Source of the DNA: Ianthella basta
Lineage: Eukaryota; Porifera; Demospongiae; Verongiida; Ianthellidae
Length of the DNA: 64,000 nt
Assembly: GCA_964019415.1 (NCBI GenBank)
Contig: OZ025868.1
Coordinates: 2,851,961 to 2,915,960, forward strand
Reading direction: 5' to 3'
The first letter of the stretch is position 1, and each line of letters opens with the position of its first letter. The notes under the pieces were generated by a model. That model saw nothing but the letters and a program-made list of their open reading frames with translations. It made no database searches and was not told the DNA's origin. Both the position numbers and the translations under genes were made by a program. This document shows, piece after piece, positions 1-13,400 of this stretch.

Positions 1-283
1 GTACATGTTGTAGTTGGGACATCTTTCAATGGTATAGCCAAGTAAGTGAATTTCAACCGTTCTACCTTCTTCTTTGTTTATAGCCTGCCTATCAAGAGTG
101 GGAGAGGATCAAGTGTAGGAACAACTTACTAAGCTTCCTAAGGTATTGGTGTGTGGTGTCCATAACAATCACACCATGTACACTTACATGGCATTATTCA
201 CAAGCAATTATTACATCCTGTTGCAAACACACACCATGCAACATACATACATCCACACACACACACACATGCAGCAAGCGCAC

Positions 284-308
284 GCACACACACACACACA
301 CTCACACA

Positions 309-382
<74 letters not shown>
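284..382. repeat. CA microsatellite
   Basis: An almost pure (CA)n tract from about 310 to 382 with an imperfect lead-in. The open frames through it are repeat artefacts (Thr-His or Cys-Val runs). Confidence 0.97.
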
Positions 383-384
<2 letters not shown>

Positions 385-855
385 GCTACTGTAAGTGCAC
401 ACAGCACATACCAAGCATACCAACGCACACTACAACGGCACCACGCACCAGATTACATCGCACACTGCACCACGACTACAACGCACACTAGGTGCACGGA
501 CAACCTGCACCACGCTGCTATGCACAGGTCTATAACCCAACAGGTGTGGTCACTGAATGAGTCATCCATGCACACACTGATATACAGTGCATACCACACA
601 CGTACCATGCAACCACCTAAGAACAACTCGACATGCTTCACTATGCACAATAATTGGTAAGGAACACTGACTCCTCTACTGACGTGCATGGCTGCCTCCC
701 TAACCTGTTCTGAGTATGCAAGGATTCCATAATGTAGTGAATCTTCTTCATATTAAGTTCTCCCTGTCTACCGACTATCAACCAGACCACTAGCAATTCT
801 ATAGCCTCTATTGTACATGCACTGTACACAATAGTTTAGATACATGTGTGTGCAC
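383..855. other. Non-coding, CA/AC-rich flank
   Basis: Imperfect CA-rich sequence between two microsatellites. I see no gene, splice pattern or element ends here. Confidence 0.6.
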
Positions 856-857
856 AT

Positions 858-900
<43 letters not shown>

Positions 901-985
901 CATGCACACACACACACTCACACAAACACATGCGTGCACACACATACACACACGCGCACACACACACACACACACACAAACACAT

Positions 986-1079
<94 letters not shown>
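856..1079. repeat. CA microsatellite, interrupted
   Basis: About 220 bases of (CA)n with scattered GCACAC, TACACA and AACACATGCG interruptions. A near-duplicate ACAAACACATGCG segment occurs twice (about 923 and 978), suggesting internal slippage. Confidence 0.97.
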
Positions 1080-1082
<3 letters not shown>

Positions 1083-1083
<1 letters not shown>

Positions 1084-2804
1084 TGACACACACAATTATA
1101 CACAGGCATAATGCACTAACTAGCTAAACTGCACATCAGTGCTTTCGTATATAATGTTAAAGCACAGTCTCGGGACACAGAAACACTCTTTAAGTGATCA
1201 TTATTCCAGGTGTATCTGCACTTGTGTTTGCCATGATAAGGCACGTGCCATCTTGCAACATGGCACTTTCCTTTTTGGCTGGAGGCATTCACACTTCCAA
1301 TTGTTCTTGTCCCAATTGTGGTAAATTCCACGAGTCAATAGGGTATTCGCATACAACATTGGAATATACACAAAGTAAAGGAATTGTACAACTCATTAAT
1401 CAGTCACGTGTGGGACTATGTCAGTCAGTCTACAATGTAATTACACTAGAATCCTCTACTCATAGCTACTGGGGAATTACTGGGGATCGATTAATTGCTT
1501 GGATGGTACTAATGGCAGTTATGGCTAGAAACAGTGAAAGTAATAGAGAAAAAGAGTCAGCCAAATGTGAAATGAACACCTTCATGTATGCCAGCATGCA
1601 AGCACACACATGTACATGATGGCTGCAGCATTGGGTGACAGCTAGGTAGGTACACCCAGCATGGCTATATACATGAGGTAAGGGCACTGAGGGGGAAACT
1701 TGAACACAGAGACAGTCCTAGGCCAGCTAGCATTCGTCTGTAGGGGGTTACTGACAGCCGTGAGAGGAGCCAAGATAAGCTAGCTAGTGTGGATAGCTAA
1801 GAGATAGATAGACTCTACTATCCATGCTAAGAGTTAGCTAACAACGTCTTGTGTAGCAGACAAGCATTTTAAACAACTTACCTGCTTGAACTTGTTCAAG
1901 TGTTCAAGAACACCCACTGGTTAGGAATTTATTGCTGTCCAAATAGAGCAAAAAGGGAAATTAAAGCATTCTTTAGCCGAGTGAATTTCTAATGACTTTG
2001 GCGCCATTTTATGATTGGCAATAGTTATGCAATGACCAAGATGTCCGCCGTATAGGAGAGCTCTGGGTTCAAGTGACATTACTGAGCCATGCATGGTAGG
2101 AGCGGTAACTGAATGGTTTACACGTCCTTATACCCAGAGTTGTATACTTTCTCTGTACTGAAATTCGTCAGTCGACGCTTCTAAGGAGGAAATGTCCGGC
2201 AATTGATTGCAGCAAACTCTTCACATAGCTAGCTAGCTAGCTAGACGCGAGCTGACCCTGATCTTGAATAACTGCAAGTAATCCACTGACACTGTATTAC
2301 ATTCTGATGTGTAGCACCGAAGTGCTGTTGTCTAATTCAAGTGGTATTAGAGCTGCATAAATGTAGCCACAACAGTAGCATGCACATTATAGGTATAGCT
2401 AGCTAGTCAGGCTAAGATAAAACAATATTTGGAGTATGTTGTCTCTGAGGGGGTCGCACAGTACAGGAAGTGCTTGCAATTGGTCAGAACTCGACATCAG
2501 GTACATGTGCATAATATGGCCTGGGTAGTGTGGGTAGCTATGCAACTCTGCAGGTGCATATTTATATAGAGTACACAAGTCATTATGCTATCAGTATGCA
2601 CAGGTACACTTGAATACCTTCGTGTTGAATAATAGTATAACTGATGTATTCACTGGTTCTATTCATATCTTGAAACAAGTCAACTTATGGGCAGGACTTG
2701 CCTGAGTAGGTCACGACTATGAAATAGAGTGATCACAGCAATCAAAAACAGCCGTTGTACTGTGTTTGATCTGCACCTAGATCTCTTCTACATATCAGGT
2801 GTTG
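1083..2804. other. Non-coding region upstream of receptor 1
   Basis: No supported gene. It contains an AGCT tandem stretch near 2228-2245 and further CTAGCTAG clusters near 1778 and 2397. The region directly before 2805 should hold the 5'UTR intron and promoter of receptor 1; I cannot place a promoter. Confidence 0.5.
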
Positions 2805-2877
2805 ATGGCTCTTGCTATTGGAATTCTCAAAGCTGTTGTTTTGGCTGTTCTGTGTCTACTTCCAAGCTCCTGCCAAG
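2805..2877 (+). CDS. Receptor 1 exon: signal peptide
   Basis: The ATG at 2805 opens 24 codons ending in phase 1 at a GTAACA donor. The peptide is a classic secretory signal: MALAIGILKAVVLAV followed by a Leu-rich core and SSCQ, so cleavage is expected near its end. An acceptor-like CAG sits 6 bases before the ATG (2796-2798), implying an upstream 5'UTR intron; receptor 2 has the same arrangement. The next exon in matching phase is the Ig-like exon at 22116, so the intron is about 19.2 kb. The link is inferred from phase, strand and the parallel with receptor 2. Confidence 0.6.
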
Positions 2878-4415
2878 GTAACATAAATTATACTATGTAG
2901 GGAGTTTAGCTGAAAAGTACTTTGTTTTATATACTGACTAGCAATTAAATTCAAATTTTGCCAGTTCTGTATACCCTAATAACATAATTGCTTGCCCATA
3001 TCAATCAGTTCACCAACATACACTGGTCAACACAGGCCCGGAGGAATTAAGCACTTTAAAGGTGCATGGTCAGGCCAAGTCAAAACAGTATTATCCACAT
3101 ACATACACATACCAAGAAGTCCCTTAATTCAAGTTTGCTATAGAAAGACATAGACATACCTGAAAAACCTGGTCAGGTCATGGCCTACAGCTGGGCAGCC
3201 TGGATAGCTCTGCCGAGCATGCAACATGCACATATATACAAGATATGTATACATAATTACAACTACTGTAACACGTATCTTAGACCAAAATGTCTTGTTG
3301 CAATGGAAACGTGATTGTTTACTGTATAATAATTAGCTACAGCTTCTCATCCTGCCCTGTTCAGTGCATGCATGTGCTAGCTGTACTGATAACCATAAAT
3401 CATTCACCTTATATGCAAATTATATACACAAATAATTGTTATATCATTGCTGATCGATTGATTACAGACCAATAGTTTTGTGTATACAATTTGCAAGTAT
3501 GAGGTGTATATGACTAGCGTGGCGGATGACCAAGCAATCCATGTACACAGCAAACAATCGTGGGTGCTGGACATATTATCTTGACAAGAAGACCTTCATT
3601 TGTGAACTATACATATATTAAAGATGCTTATACACAGTCGCAATTGAAAACTCAACCTGAGTCTTACAGAATTGTATGAGATGTATCGTCTATACAGCTG
3701 CAAGCAGACTTGCCAGTGCATGTGCATATGCATATGACTGTATCAATCTTGTTAATACTTGCACATTATACAGTATGAATATGCTTACTGTTCCGATATT
3801 AATTAATGTTACCTATTCAACATGCAGTATCAATAGCATAGAGACACATTGCTACGGAATGTAATGTGCCTAGTAGGTAGTTACTTGAGCACTTGCGTAG
3901 CAGGAGCTGTAATTCAGGACCATTTTGTCACCTCTAACTCTTTCAAGCCACTGATCACACCTCTATACAAACACAGCACCTCCTCTGTATCTTCAGTTTA
4001 TCAGCTGATGAAAGCCTACGTGGCCGAAACATCCTGAAGTACAGTTCCTGCTACGCAAATGCTCGAGTAACTACCTACTAGCCACATGCAGTATTGAGCT
4101 CTTTCATGATCATTGTAGTGATGCTCTTTCAGTTACAAAAATGAAACATTGATATTCTGTAGCTTACAATTGATGTGCATTTATATATATTATGCATTTA
4201 TCAATGATGCTATATACTATACATATGGCAACATGATGTATGTATGCACATATGGCAACATGATGTATGTATGCACATATGGCAACATGATGTATGTATG
4301 CATGCCCAAATTGCATTGACTCCTTGTACTTCTCGTGATCATGCACACTTGTACACATGCACAATTACATTGTTTGCATGCATTTACATGCAGGTGAGTC
4401 AATCATGCTGCACAC

Positions 4416-4458
<43 letters not shown>

Positions 4459-7400
4459 GTGGTATAGTAACTTAATTGCATGTTTAATGTATATATTATG
4501 AGCATAGACACCAGCACTTAAGATTGCATTACTGTTATATTGTAAGGGCTACCTCCAGCACTGGAGATCATGCTGTCAGCTAGAGGTATAATTATATTCA
4601 TTCATTCATGATATGAAATTATACAGTTGTTATGTAATTTGCATAAATGTGTTTATTATCATTCTGATTTATGAAATTAGCTAGAGTTCATGTACATGTA
4701 CACTTTCAAATCAGATTCTGCGGACTGGTATAATGTGCTAACATACCATTTTATATATAGTAAGCCGGCACAGTGTAGGTATACAGATCTATTATAGATG
4801 TGCCATTCAGAATATAACAATTAATGACAAAATTAATGCAGAGCATATGCACGCACGCATAGTCATGTATAGCCATAATAATATCTACTAATGACTTCGA
4901 AGGATACATTATCTATAGATGCATAAATACATAATGCATGTCAGGAATTCATGACAGTTATATACAGCAGGATATTGATCAAGGTCTGTATCAAGGCATC
5001 AAGACATCTATCCCGAATGGTACGTTACATGTGAAATGCAGGAGTTTACTGGTTATTGGCATGTTTATCTTGCAGCTGCATGCAGAATATCTGTCATGCA
5101 TTGATGGCCTATACATTCCATGGCCTGATAAATGATCATGATCAGTTTACATTGAATTCACTGAAATTAAAAATTGAACAGTTATTGGTCACTGAAATGT
5201 ACAGGAAATGCAATTCAAATTTCCTGTACAATGTTGTATGTTCCAGGAAATGTACCTTAAATTTGTACATTTCCTGGTCGCTGAAATGTACATGAAATGC
5301 AGCTCATAGATTTCCTGTACTTAAAAGGAAATGTACCTTAAATTTGACATTTCATTGTCACCGAAATGTACAGGAAATGCCATTCATAAATTTCCTGTAC
5401 ATTTCCTGTAGTCACATATTTCAGGAAATTTCATTTTTTCCCAGTGGTGATCACGTACTGCTGCACCCATTGCAAGCAGACATACACCATACATCCTGCT
5501 GCACCAGTGGCAAGCAGGCCAACAAACTCTGATGCACCAAATGCAACCAGATCAATCCAATAGTGTTAGCGCTGCCCCATTGGCAAGCGGACCCAACCCA
5601 TCCTGCTGCATCCATTGCAAGGAGGCAAAAATAATAACACGAATGATAGCAAATTAAAACTCTGATGCATCATTGCAAACAGATCTAGCGCACACATTAT
5701 GCTGCACTAATTGCACATCCTGCTGCACCCCTTGCAACAGTCAGCACTCGGTATGTAGTCCCTGATGTTAAACCAAAGACAAAATGTTGTCCCAACCGCC
5801 CCTGGACAGCAACAAATCCCTATATACCCCAGAGAAGCCAGCGGATGAACCACTTCCTGTGCCGACAAATGGTATGCCTAAACACCCCACCTGCAAATCA
5901 CCTACTAGCCCAATGAGTTGCACACCTTCCCGATGCATGAGTGAGACCAAACGTAAAGCCTGCTATGACCCAGGGGAACATTAAAAAACAGAAAATTCAT
6001 TTTGCCTGTTATATGTAAGTGCTGCATGAGGCCAATCTGTGCCTTAGTGCTAATGGGCATGGTGCACTTTAATAATGATTGATTCATATACTCCTTCAGT
6101 TCTGAACGGAACGTCACGAAACGTGGTAGGATTACGAAGAGGCGTAGCGTGAGTAGCCTCGCCAAGCCGAAATATGGTTTAACGCCGTTCCGTCCAAATT
6201 CTTGCCACTTTTACGGTCGCCACCATATCTAAGAGATAGGGAAAAGATCGTGTTTCGTTGTTCACAAACTCCTCCTTTAAATTTCCACCAATCTTCACGA
6301 AATTTGAAACAGTACATCACAGCAATCCGGGGGGTGACCTAAGGTGGGTGGCACCTTCACCGCTGGACTCCTTTAGACGAAATGGCTTAACATAAGTGAA
6401 CTCTGTGCTTCCGGAGTTTTACTGAGCGAGTCTACGGAATGCTCCCAATTGAATGGATGCTTCTGATTGGTTAAAGGCTGAACCATCCAGCCGAGACATC
6501 TAAATGGGAACATTCGGCACGAAGCGCTCGAGGTGCAACACCTTTCTTTTCAATGTATTAAACCGCCCCCATTGATGACGTCATAGGCAATTATGACGTA
6601 CTGCATTCCTAAACGCAACTGGTCTATTTCAAACGATATGCTGGGAACCCACCCGAAGGGCGGGCATTCAGCTAGTAAATAGAGAGGTTAAGATCAACGT
6701 TTACGGCGAACGTTGACGTCATAAATCATCACGTGACACCCTCCGCGAATAACGTACACGGTGAATTTTTAACGTTTTGTACGCCTGGAACCACGTTCCA
6801 CCGTAAGCGTATTCCGGTGAGCTTTCTCCTTGTCCGGAGGCTTCTGTTCAACGTTTCGTGAGTTTCCAGGTTTAGTTCAATATCTGTAGTATTCGAATAA
6901 GAAAGGCAGAGTTTTAAGTCATCTTCTTCGCTGCGGGACGAATCCGAACGGCTGTCGTGGTCATATAATGGCAGCTGAACGTCGATCCCAACCACATCCA
7001 GATCACTCGGATCGCTTCTAGAATATAGGGAATCGCCATCAAGAGCGTTTACCAGCGGAGAAAAGACGCAGCTACCCAACTCTAAGAAACAAGCTAACTT
7101 TGAAACGCCATTTCGTCGAACGTTTACATTGATCTTAACTTCAACGCCGTCTCTCACGGTGAACGTTGACGTCATCTCTCGGGTCACATGACCATTCAAC
7201 GTTCAGCGTTAACGTTGATCTTAACCTCTCTAATACTGACTATTTACGGTTGCTTGGAACGCCTACGGATTAGGCATTTCACGTGCTAGTCATTCGGACC
7301 AATGAAATTCGATGACACCCCAAAAGAGCGCGTATTTCATTGGTCCGAATTAGTAGCACGTGAAATGCCTAATCGGACCAATGAAATTCGATGATATCCC

Positions 7401-10400
7401 AGAAGAGCGCGTATTTCATTGGTCCGAATGACTAGCACGTGAAATGCCTAATCCGTAGGCGTTTCCAAGCAACCGTAAATAGACAGTACTAAACCTGGGT
7501 ATACATCGAAGAGAGATGGCTTCATCTTGGAGGTGCACGTTGTCTGGGTTGGCTTTGACCATTATCGGACTTGTACATATCAAAGGTAAGTCAAAGACAG
7601 ATTGATGGTGGCGACGTCTTTCCTTACAATGTCAATCCACCGTAAAAGTGGGCGTCCTCTGGGTCTCTTCACGTCTGATACATTGAGGGCTAGCGTCAGG
7701 GCTTGTGCTGCTGGCGAATTTGGGGTAGCTCTTTTGCAGTGGCCAAACTACTTCAATCTTCTTCTATGCACCGTTCTACTGATTGGCTCCTGTCCCGTTC
7801 TAGCGTACAAGCATAGACCCTAGCACAAATAAACTGGAACTAGGGGGCGTTAAGTTGTTGAACCGCGTTACTTGCTTCCGGAACTATAAATATATTCATT
7901 ATCTGTATAACTATATTCATTGGCATTGCATACTAAACCCTTCATCGAGCCTCCATTTTTTCTTCAACCGTATGCAAAATTGCAGCTCAACCCATAGGTA
8001 GAGTCCAAAATAGGAGCTCCAGTTTTATAGGACATATCCTCAGCATACGATTGATACAAAATTTAGGGGTGTCGCCTGTATGAAACGCTAGAAACTTTGT
8101 AAAATGCTGACGCCGTTTCGGTGTTCACCAAAATACAATTTTTTGTAATATCTACTTTACCTCGAGTGTAGGGCAGAAATGAATGGCACAGTATTACAGA
8201 ACAAGTTGTGCTCTATCCGTGCGTAGTAAGAATGCATCACAGCATCTTCGGATAACTTCAAAAATCTGCATACAAAATTGGTATTCTTGGCAAGCATTGA
8301 CTGCCCAAGCATGCCTTATCCAGAGGCAAATGAGCTATTTTTCATGCCTACCACAGATCGATGCCATGCCGAAGAAGCCGCTAAATACCTTCAAAGGGGC
8401 AAGTCGTGCCGATGAAGCGGCTGAGACGGATTTTTCTTTGACATCCCCGAAGTTCCAAAGTACCATGGCGAGGAAGACATCCGGTGTTGCGGTTCATAAT
8501 TTATACAGTACATTACGCTATACTATGTACATTGATTATATGCAATACTTGGTGTTTCCAGTCCATTTGTTGTAGGGTCTATGGTACAAGTCTTCATTGG
8601 AATGATTTTGGGATAGTAGATGGCAAGTAGCTGTCTGTGTCGCTTCCTGTGCCACCTGTCCAGTTTGTTTAAATGGGTCTGCTTGGTTGCCCACAGCTCA
8701 CTGTTGTACAGCAGGACACTGATGACAAGAGTCTTGAAGAGCTTAAGCTTCAGACCCGTTGGCACTAGACTGTGTCTGAAGACTACTGTACGAATGGTGT
8801 GGAGTGCAGTGTATACCTGACAGCATCTGCGTTTGATGTCCATTTCTGTGTCAAGGCAGGACCCCAGGTAGACACAGTCTTTCCACTCACATGGCCCTCC
8901 CCTTTTGACCTTCAACCACAAGTCTTGGTGTCATTCACTCTTACAGCGTGTTTACACTGGCATCCGGTTCCGGGCCAGCACGGTTCGGCACGGAACGGCA
9001 CAATAAAAAAGTGTAGTGTAAACAGAACCGAGCCGTGCCGAACCGTGCTGGCGCGGCTCGGTTAACTCACCCGTGCTGGCTCGCTTCGGCCCGGGCTGTC
9101 CTGCCAGTGTAAACGAAACCGCGCTGGAACCGTGCACTCGAGAAGAGTGCGCATGCGTACGAACGAGCGCCGTCTTCGCGTGAATTCAAAGCTACATGGC
9201 TACGTGGACAGACGACGAGACGACAAAACTGCTCGAGGTATGGGGAGACGACGATATACAGAGACAGTTGCAGAGTTGTAAGCGCAATCATGGTATATAT
9301 GAGAAGCTTTCCCGCGAAATGGCAGCAGCAGGGTACAAGAGAGAGGCAGTACCGTGCAGGGAGAAGATAAAGAAATTGAAAGCTGAGTACAAAAAAGTTA
9401 AGGACAACAACAGCAAAACCGGTAGTGCCAGGAAGACATCCAAATTTTTTGAAAAAGTGGACGAGATTTTAGGTCACAGGCCTGCTACAAGACCAGCTGT
9501 TGTCATTGACACGTCCTCCACGACTACATCTGAGGATAGCTCTGTTACAGAATGCTCAATGGTCATCTCTGATGAAGAAGAGGGAGCCTCTTCAACACAC
9601 ATTGATGTCAACGTCAGTGATGATGAACAGGATGTGAACCAAGATGCTAAGGATGTGAAGCCAAAGATAATGAAGAAAAAGCGCAAACGACCCGCAAGAG
9701 AAGAGATGATGGAAAAAGCAATGGACACAGTGATGAAGAAAATATCAGACATGCAGAAGGAGAGTGACGCCTGCTTTATTGCCCTAGAAGAGAAAAGGAT
9801 GCAGCTAGATGAGAAGATGTTAGAGATGGAAGAGAGAGAAAGGAAGGAAGCTAGAGACAGAGAGGAACGTCTACGTAGGGAAGAGCGTGAGTTTCAGATG
9901 AAAATACTACAGTTGCTGTCTCAACAGTCAGTTTTCCGTACCCCACCACCTGCCAACTACTACACTGGGGCATCTGTAACTAGTAGACCCGGAAGTGGAA
10001 GCATGTATGAGTGGCCCACTGATGAAACTCAGTGAACTCAATTGAAGTAGACTGTATGCATTTATGTAGTTACTTGCACTCAAAATACATTATGTACATG
10101 TATATACTCTTTATTGTACTGAGGTTACTACACGATTACACAGACCAATACATACAAGCGATGTCATGAAATAACAATAATAATGACAGTTATACCAGAG
10201 TAACATAACAGAGTGTATGATATTGTTATACCAGAGTAACATAATGGAGTGTATGAAATTGTTATACCAGAGTAACATAATGGAGTGTAACTATATATAT
10301 AACATTCTAGATAACTACATGAAGTATTGCACCAGGGTGTCTCTAATATCTTTAGAGTGCGCAGATGTAATAACTGGTGTAGCTGCACAGCCTGGTTGTT

Positions 10401-13400
10401 CCAACCTGGCACCCTCTAGCCAGGAGTCGACAAAGGCATCACCGTGGACTTCACACATATTGTGTAGAATACAACATGCAGTTACAACCCGAGGAACATG
10501 TGCAATATCCATGTCGTTCTGTCTGAGTAGCCTCCTCCATCTAGCTTTCAATCGACCGAAAGCGTTCTCTACTACAATACGTGCTCTTGAAAGGTGATAG
10601 TTGAAGGTCTTTTGGTTGTTAGTCATTGCTGAATTGTGTGGAAAGGGCTTCATTAGCCATGTACTCAGTGGATACGCAGAGTCACCAACCAGAAATGGTA
10701 GAATATCCTTTCCTAAGACATTCTGGCTAAAGTCATTCAGTATTTCTTTATTCGTGGCCTTGTGGTACAGCTGAGAGTTCGCTAGTACTCGTGCATCATG
10801 CACGCTTCCAGGCCAACCAACCATAATGTCCGTAAATAGATAGCCATGGTCCACTACAGCTTGCAGGACAATAGAATACCAACCTTTACGATTGTAATAG
10901 TCCGTGTGGTTTAGGGCTGGAGGTTTAACAGGGATGTGACATCCATCAATAGCACCTGCACATTGAATCATCTGCCATTTCAACTTAAATCCGTCGACTA
11001 CGTTTCGCAAACTTTCACCAGTTGGAAATTTAATGTATCGTGACTGCAGAACCTGGACAATTGCTGCACATGTATCATGCACAATGACACACACTGTGCA
11101 CCTTGCCACACCAAACAAGTGCCCAATGGTACGATATTCCCCGCATGTTGCTAGACACCGTAAAGTTATTGCTATCCGATGTTGAACACAAATAGCCCTG
11201 CGTAGATTAGTGTCTTTGCGGCAAATAACAGGTTTTAGCTGATCACACAAATAAAGAAACGTTTCTCGGCTAACTCTAAAATTTTCAATCCAATCTTCTT
11301 GTGTGAATGTGCGTAAAACGACATACTCCCACCAGTGAGCCGACCTGTAGCAATGAGAGCTAGCTATTACTTGTTTTTCAGTGCACCATACTTCAGGTTG
11401 CCTAAATAGTACTTGCTACCATGCAGATGCGCACTGCATACAATTTCCCACGAGCTCACCTCTGCAATGTCCACACCGTTCTTGGTCTGGGTACGAAGCC
11501 CACGGCAATGGCGGTGGTAAGCGCTATTAGCAGAACAGCCTTCTCTCGCAGTTGTAGTTGCCTTTGAAACGCGAGTCTCCTTCGTGCCCGGCGGCCTCTC
11601 CTCCTCAACGAGCTCTGTGACGAATTAGAGGAAGACGGGGTGCCTCTGGACGATAGCAGGAGCTGACAAAGGGTTACAACGCAGTTCGACGCCATCTTTA
11701 TCGAACAGAAACAAAACGCCGCGATACACATAGTAACTCGTATCGTATCAGCAGTGTAAACGCGGGCCAGCACCGCTTCCTGGCACGGTTCCGGAATCCG
11801 TGCCGTGCTGGCCCGGAACCGGATGCCAGTGTAAACACGCTGTTAGTCCCCACTCTTTAAGGTGTTCCTTTGCTTGTTGAAGAGCCTTTGGTGATCTATG
11901 TATGAAGTTGACATCATCAGCATACTCCAGGTCATCAAAGGGTACACCAGATTCTGAGACTTGCAGTATGTGACGTAGGGCTGCTTCCAAATAGGCTGTG
12001 AAAGGTGTAGGACTGAGACCATCTCCTTGAAAAACAGCAGTGTCAACATTGAATGTGTTACTGAGAGTTCGATTGATCTTCACTTTGGCTTGTGTGTTTC
12101 CAAAGAGTAGCATGATTTCTTTGGTCTTCTCGCTACCCAGTGCTTCTTAGAGCACATCCACAAGCTTGTCCTTGTAAACAGTGTCAAAAGCTTGGCTCAT
12201 GTCCAACAAAGCCATGCAACAGTCCCAGTTTCCTATCAAGGCTTTCTCAGTGATGGTTTTCAGGGCAGACACAATCTGTGGTGGAGTGTCCTTTCTTGAA
12301 TGCCACTTGTCGTGGCCCAATGAAGGTGTCAAACTCAGGCCTGCATGCACTCAATATAGATGATGTCATTATCTTCCTTTCCGTACACAGGAGACTGACT
12401 GGTCGGAAGGATGAGCACATACCTTGTGGTTTCCCTGTTTTGAAGAGTGGGACTATGATGGAAGTTGTGAAATCTTCTGGAGTTATCATTGTGCTCAGTA
12501 TCAGGTTGAATAGCATAAGCAGGCATCTGTGTAGATTCTCACTCCCAAACTTGTACAGTTCGTTAGGTATGCCACAAATGCCAACTGCTCTACCGTTGTA
12601 CTGTGACTTCACGGCTTTCTGGACTTGGTCTATGTCCAGTCTTAAGCTGCAATTCTCTTGTAGTTGGGACATGGCATTGGGTCTGGCAGTGGGTGGTGTA
12701 TATGCCTCTGCAAAGTGTCTGCGAAACGCAGCTGCCTTGGTTGTCTCATCTGCTATTAATACCCCATCTGCAGAGAGGTCATCTTTCTTCTGTGCTCCTT
12801 TACGCATATGTGCCAAACACTTCAATGCAGGGTAAAAAGTAAGCCTTCTTGAGTCATCTTTCACTTGCACCACTGCTTTAACCCTGTCATTCCAGTATGT
12901 TACTGCATCTTCTTTCAGCTGTCTGTGTAACTTCTTTAGCACATCCTTGCGTCGTCTTCTCAGCATCGTGGCTGTGTCTGGATCATGTGCGCTTGAATGT
13001 CTGTCCTAAGTTGGCATTGAAGCTCTGATAGTAGTTTGGCTTGCTCACTCGCATACGTATGACCACGTGGGGTTTCAGGTCTTTCACCAATGGTCTCCAA
13101 AGCCACTTCATGAATGATGTTCTTTATAGTGGTCCACAACTCTTTAGTACTCTCCCCACCCCTCTCTAGGCGATCCATGATGGGAGAGAGTTTTTCTGCT
13201 AACCTGAGCTTGTACACCACTTGAAGTTCCTTCTTGGACACTAGCACCCTTTTCACACGGACCGCTTAACCCGGGTTAGCGTGTTCACATTTGGGGTCAA
13301 ATCCAGGTCGAATCCGGGTCAAACCCGAATAAATCCGGGTTGTCATCCGGGTTCTAACCCTGCTTGCGAGGTGGGTTCGACCCACATTTATCCGGGTTAA

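Larger units (their letters stand above)
8944..11842. mobile_element. Complete PIF/Harbinger DNA transposon with TTA target duplication
   Basis: Ends CAGCGTGTTTACACTGGCAT (8944) and its reverse complement at 11842 are inverted repeats of about 45 bp, flanked by TTA at 8941-8943 and 11843-11845, the duplication expected of this superfamily. Inside are two converging genes: a Myb/SANT-like protein (+) and a DDE transposase (-), the standard Harbinger pair. Both frames are open and the ends are nearly identical, so it may be recently active. It sits inside the older LINE. Confidence 0.93.

Noticed and set aside
146-1111. Long Thr-His and Cys-Val open frames
   Set aside because: They are translations of CA/TG microsatellites in several frames, with no independent coding evidence.
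1194-1619. 141-codon + strand frame
   Set aside because: No recognisable domain, no splice or promoter context, and composition like the surrounding non-coding DNA.
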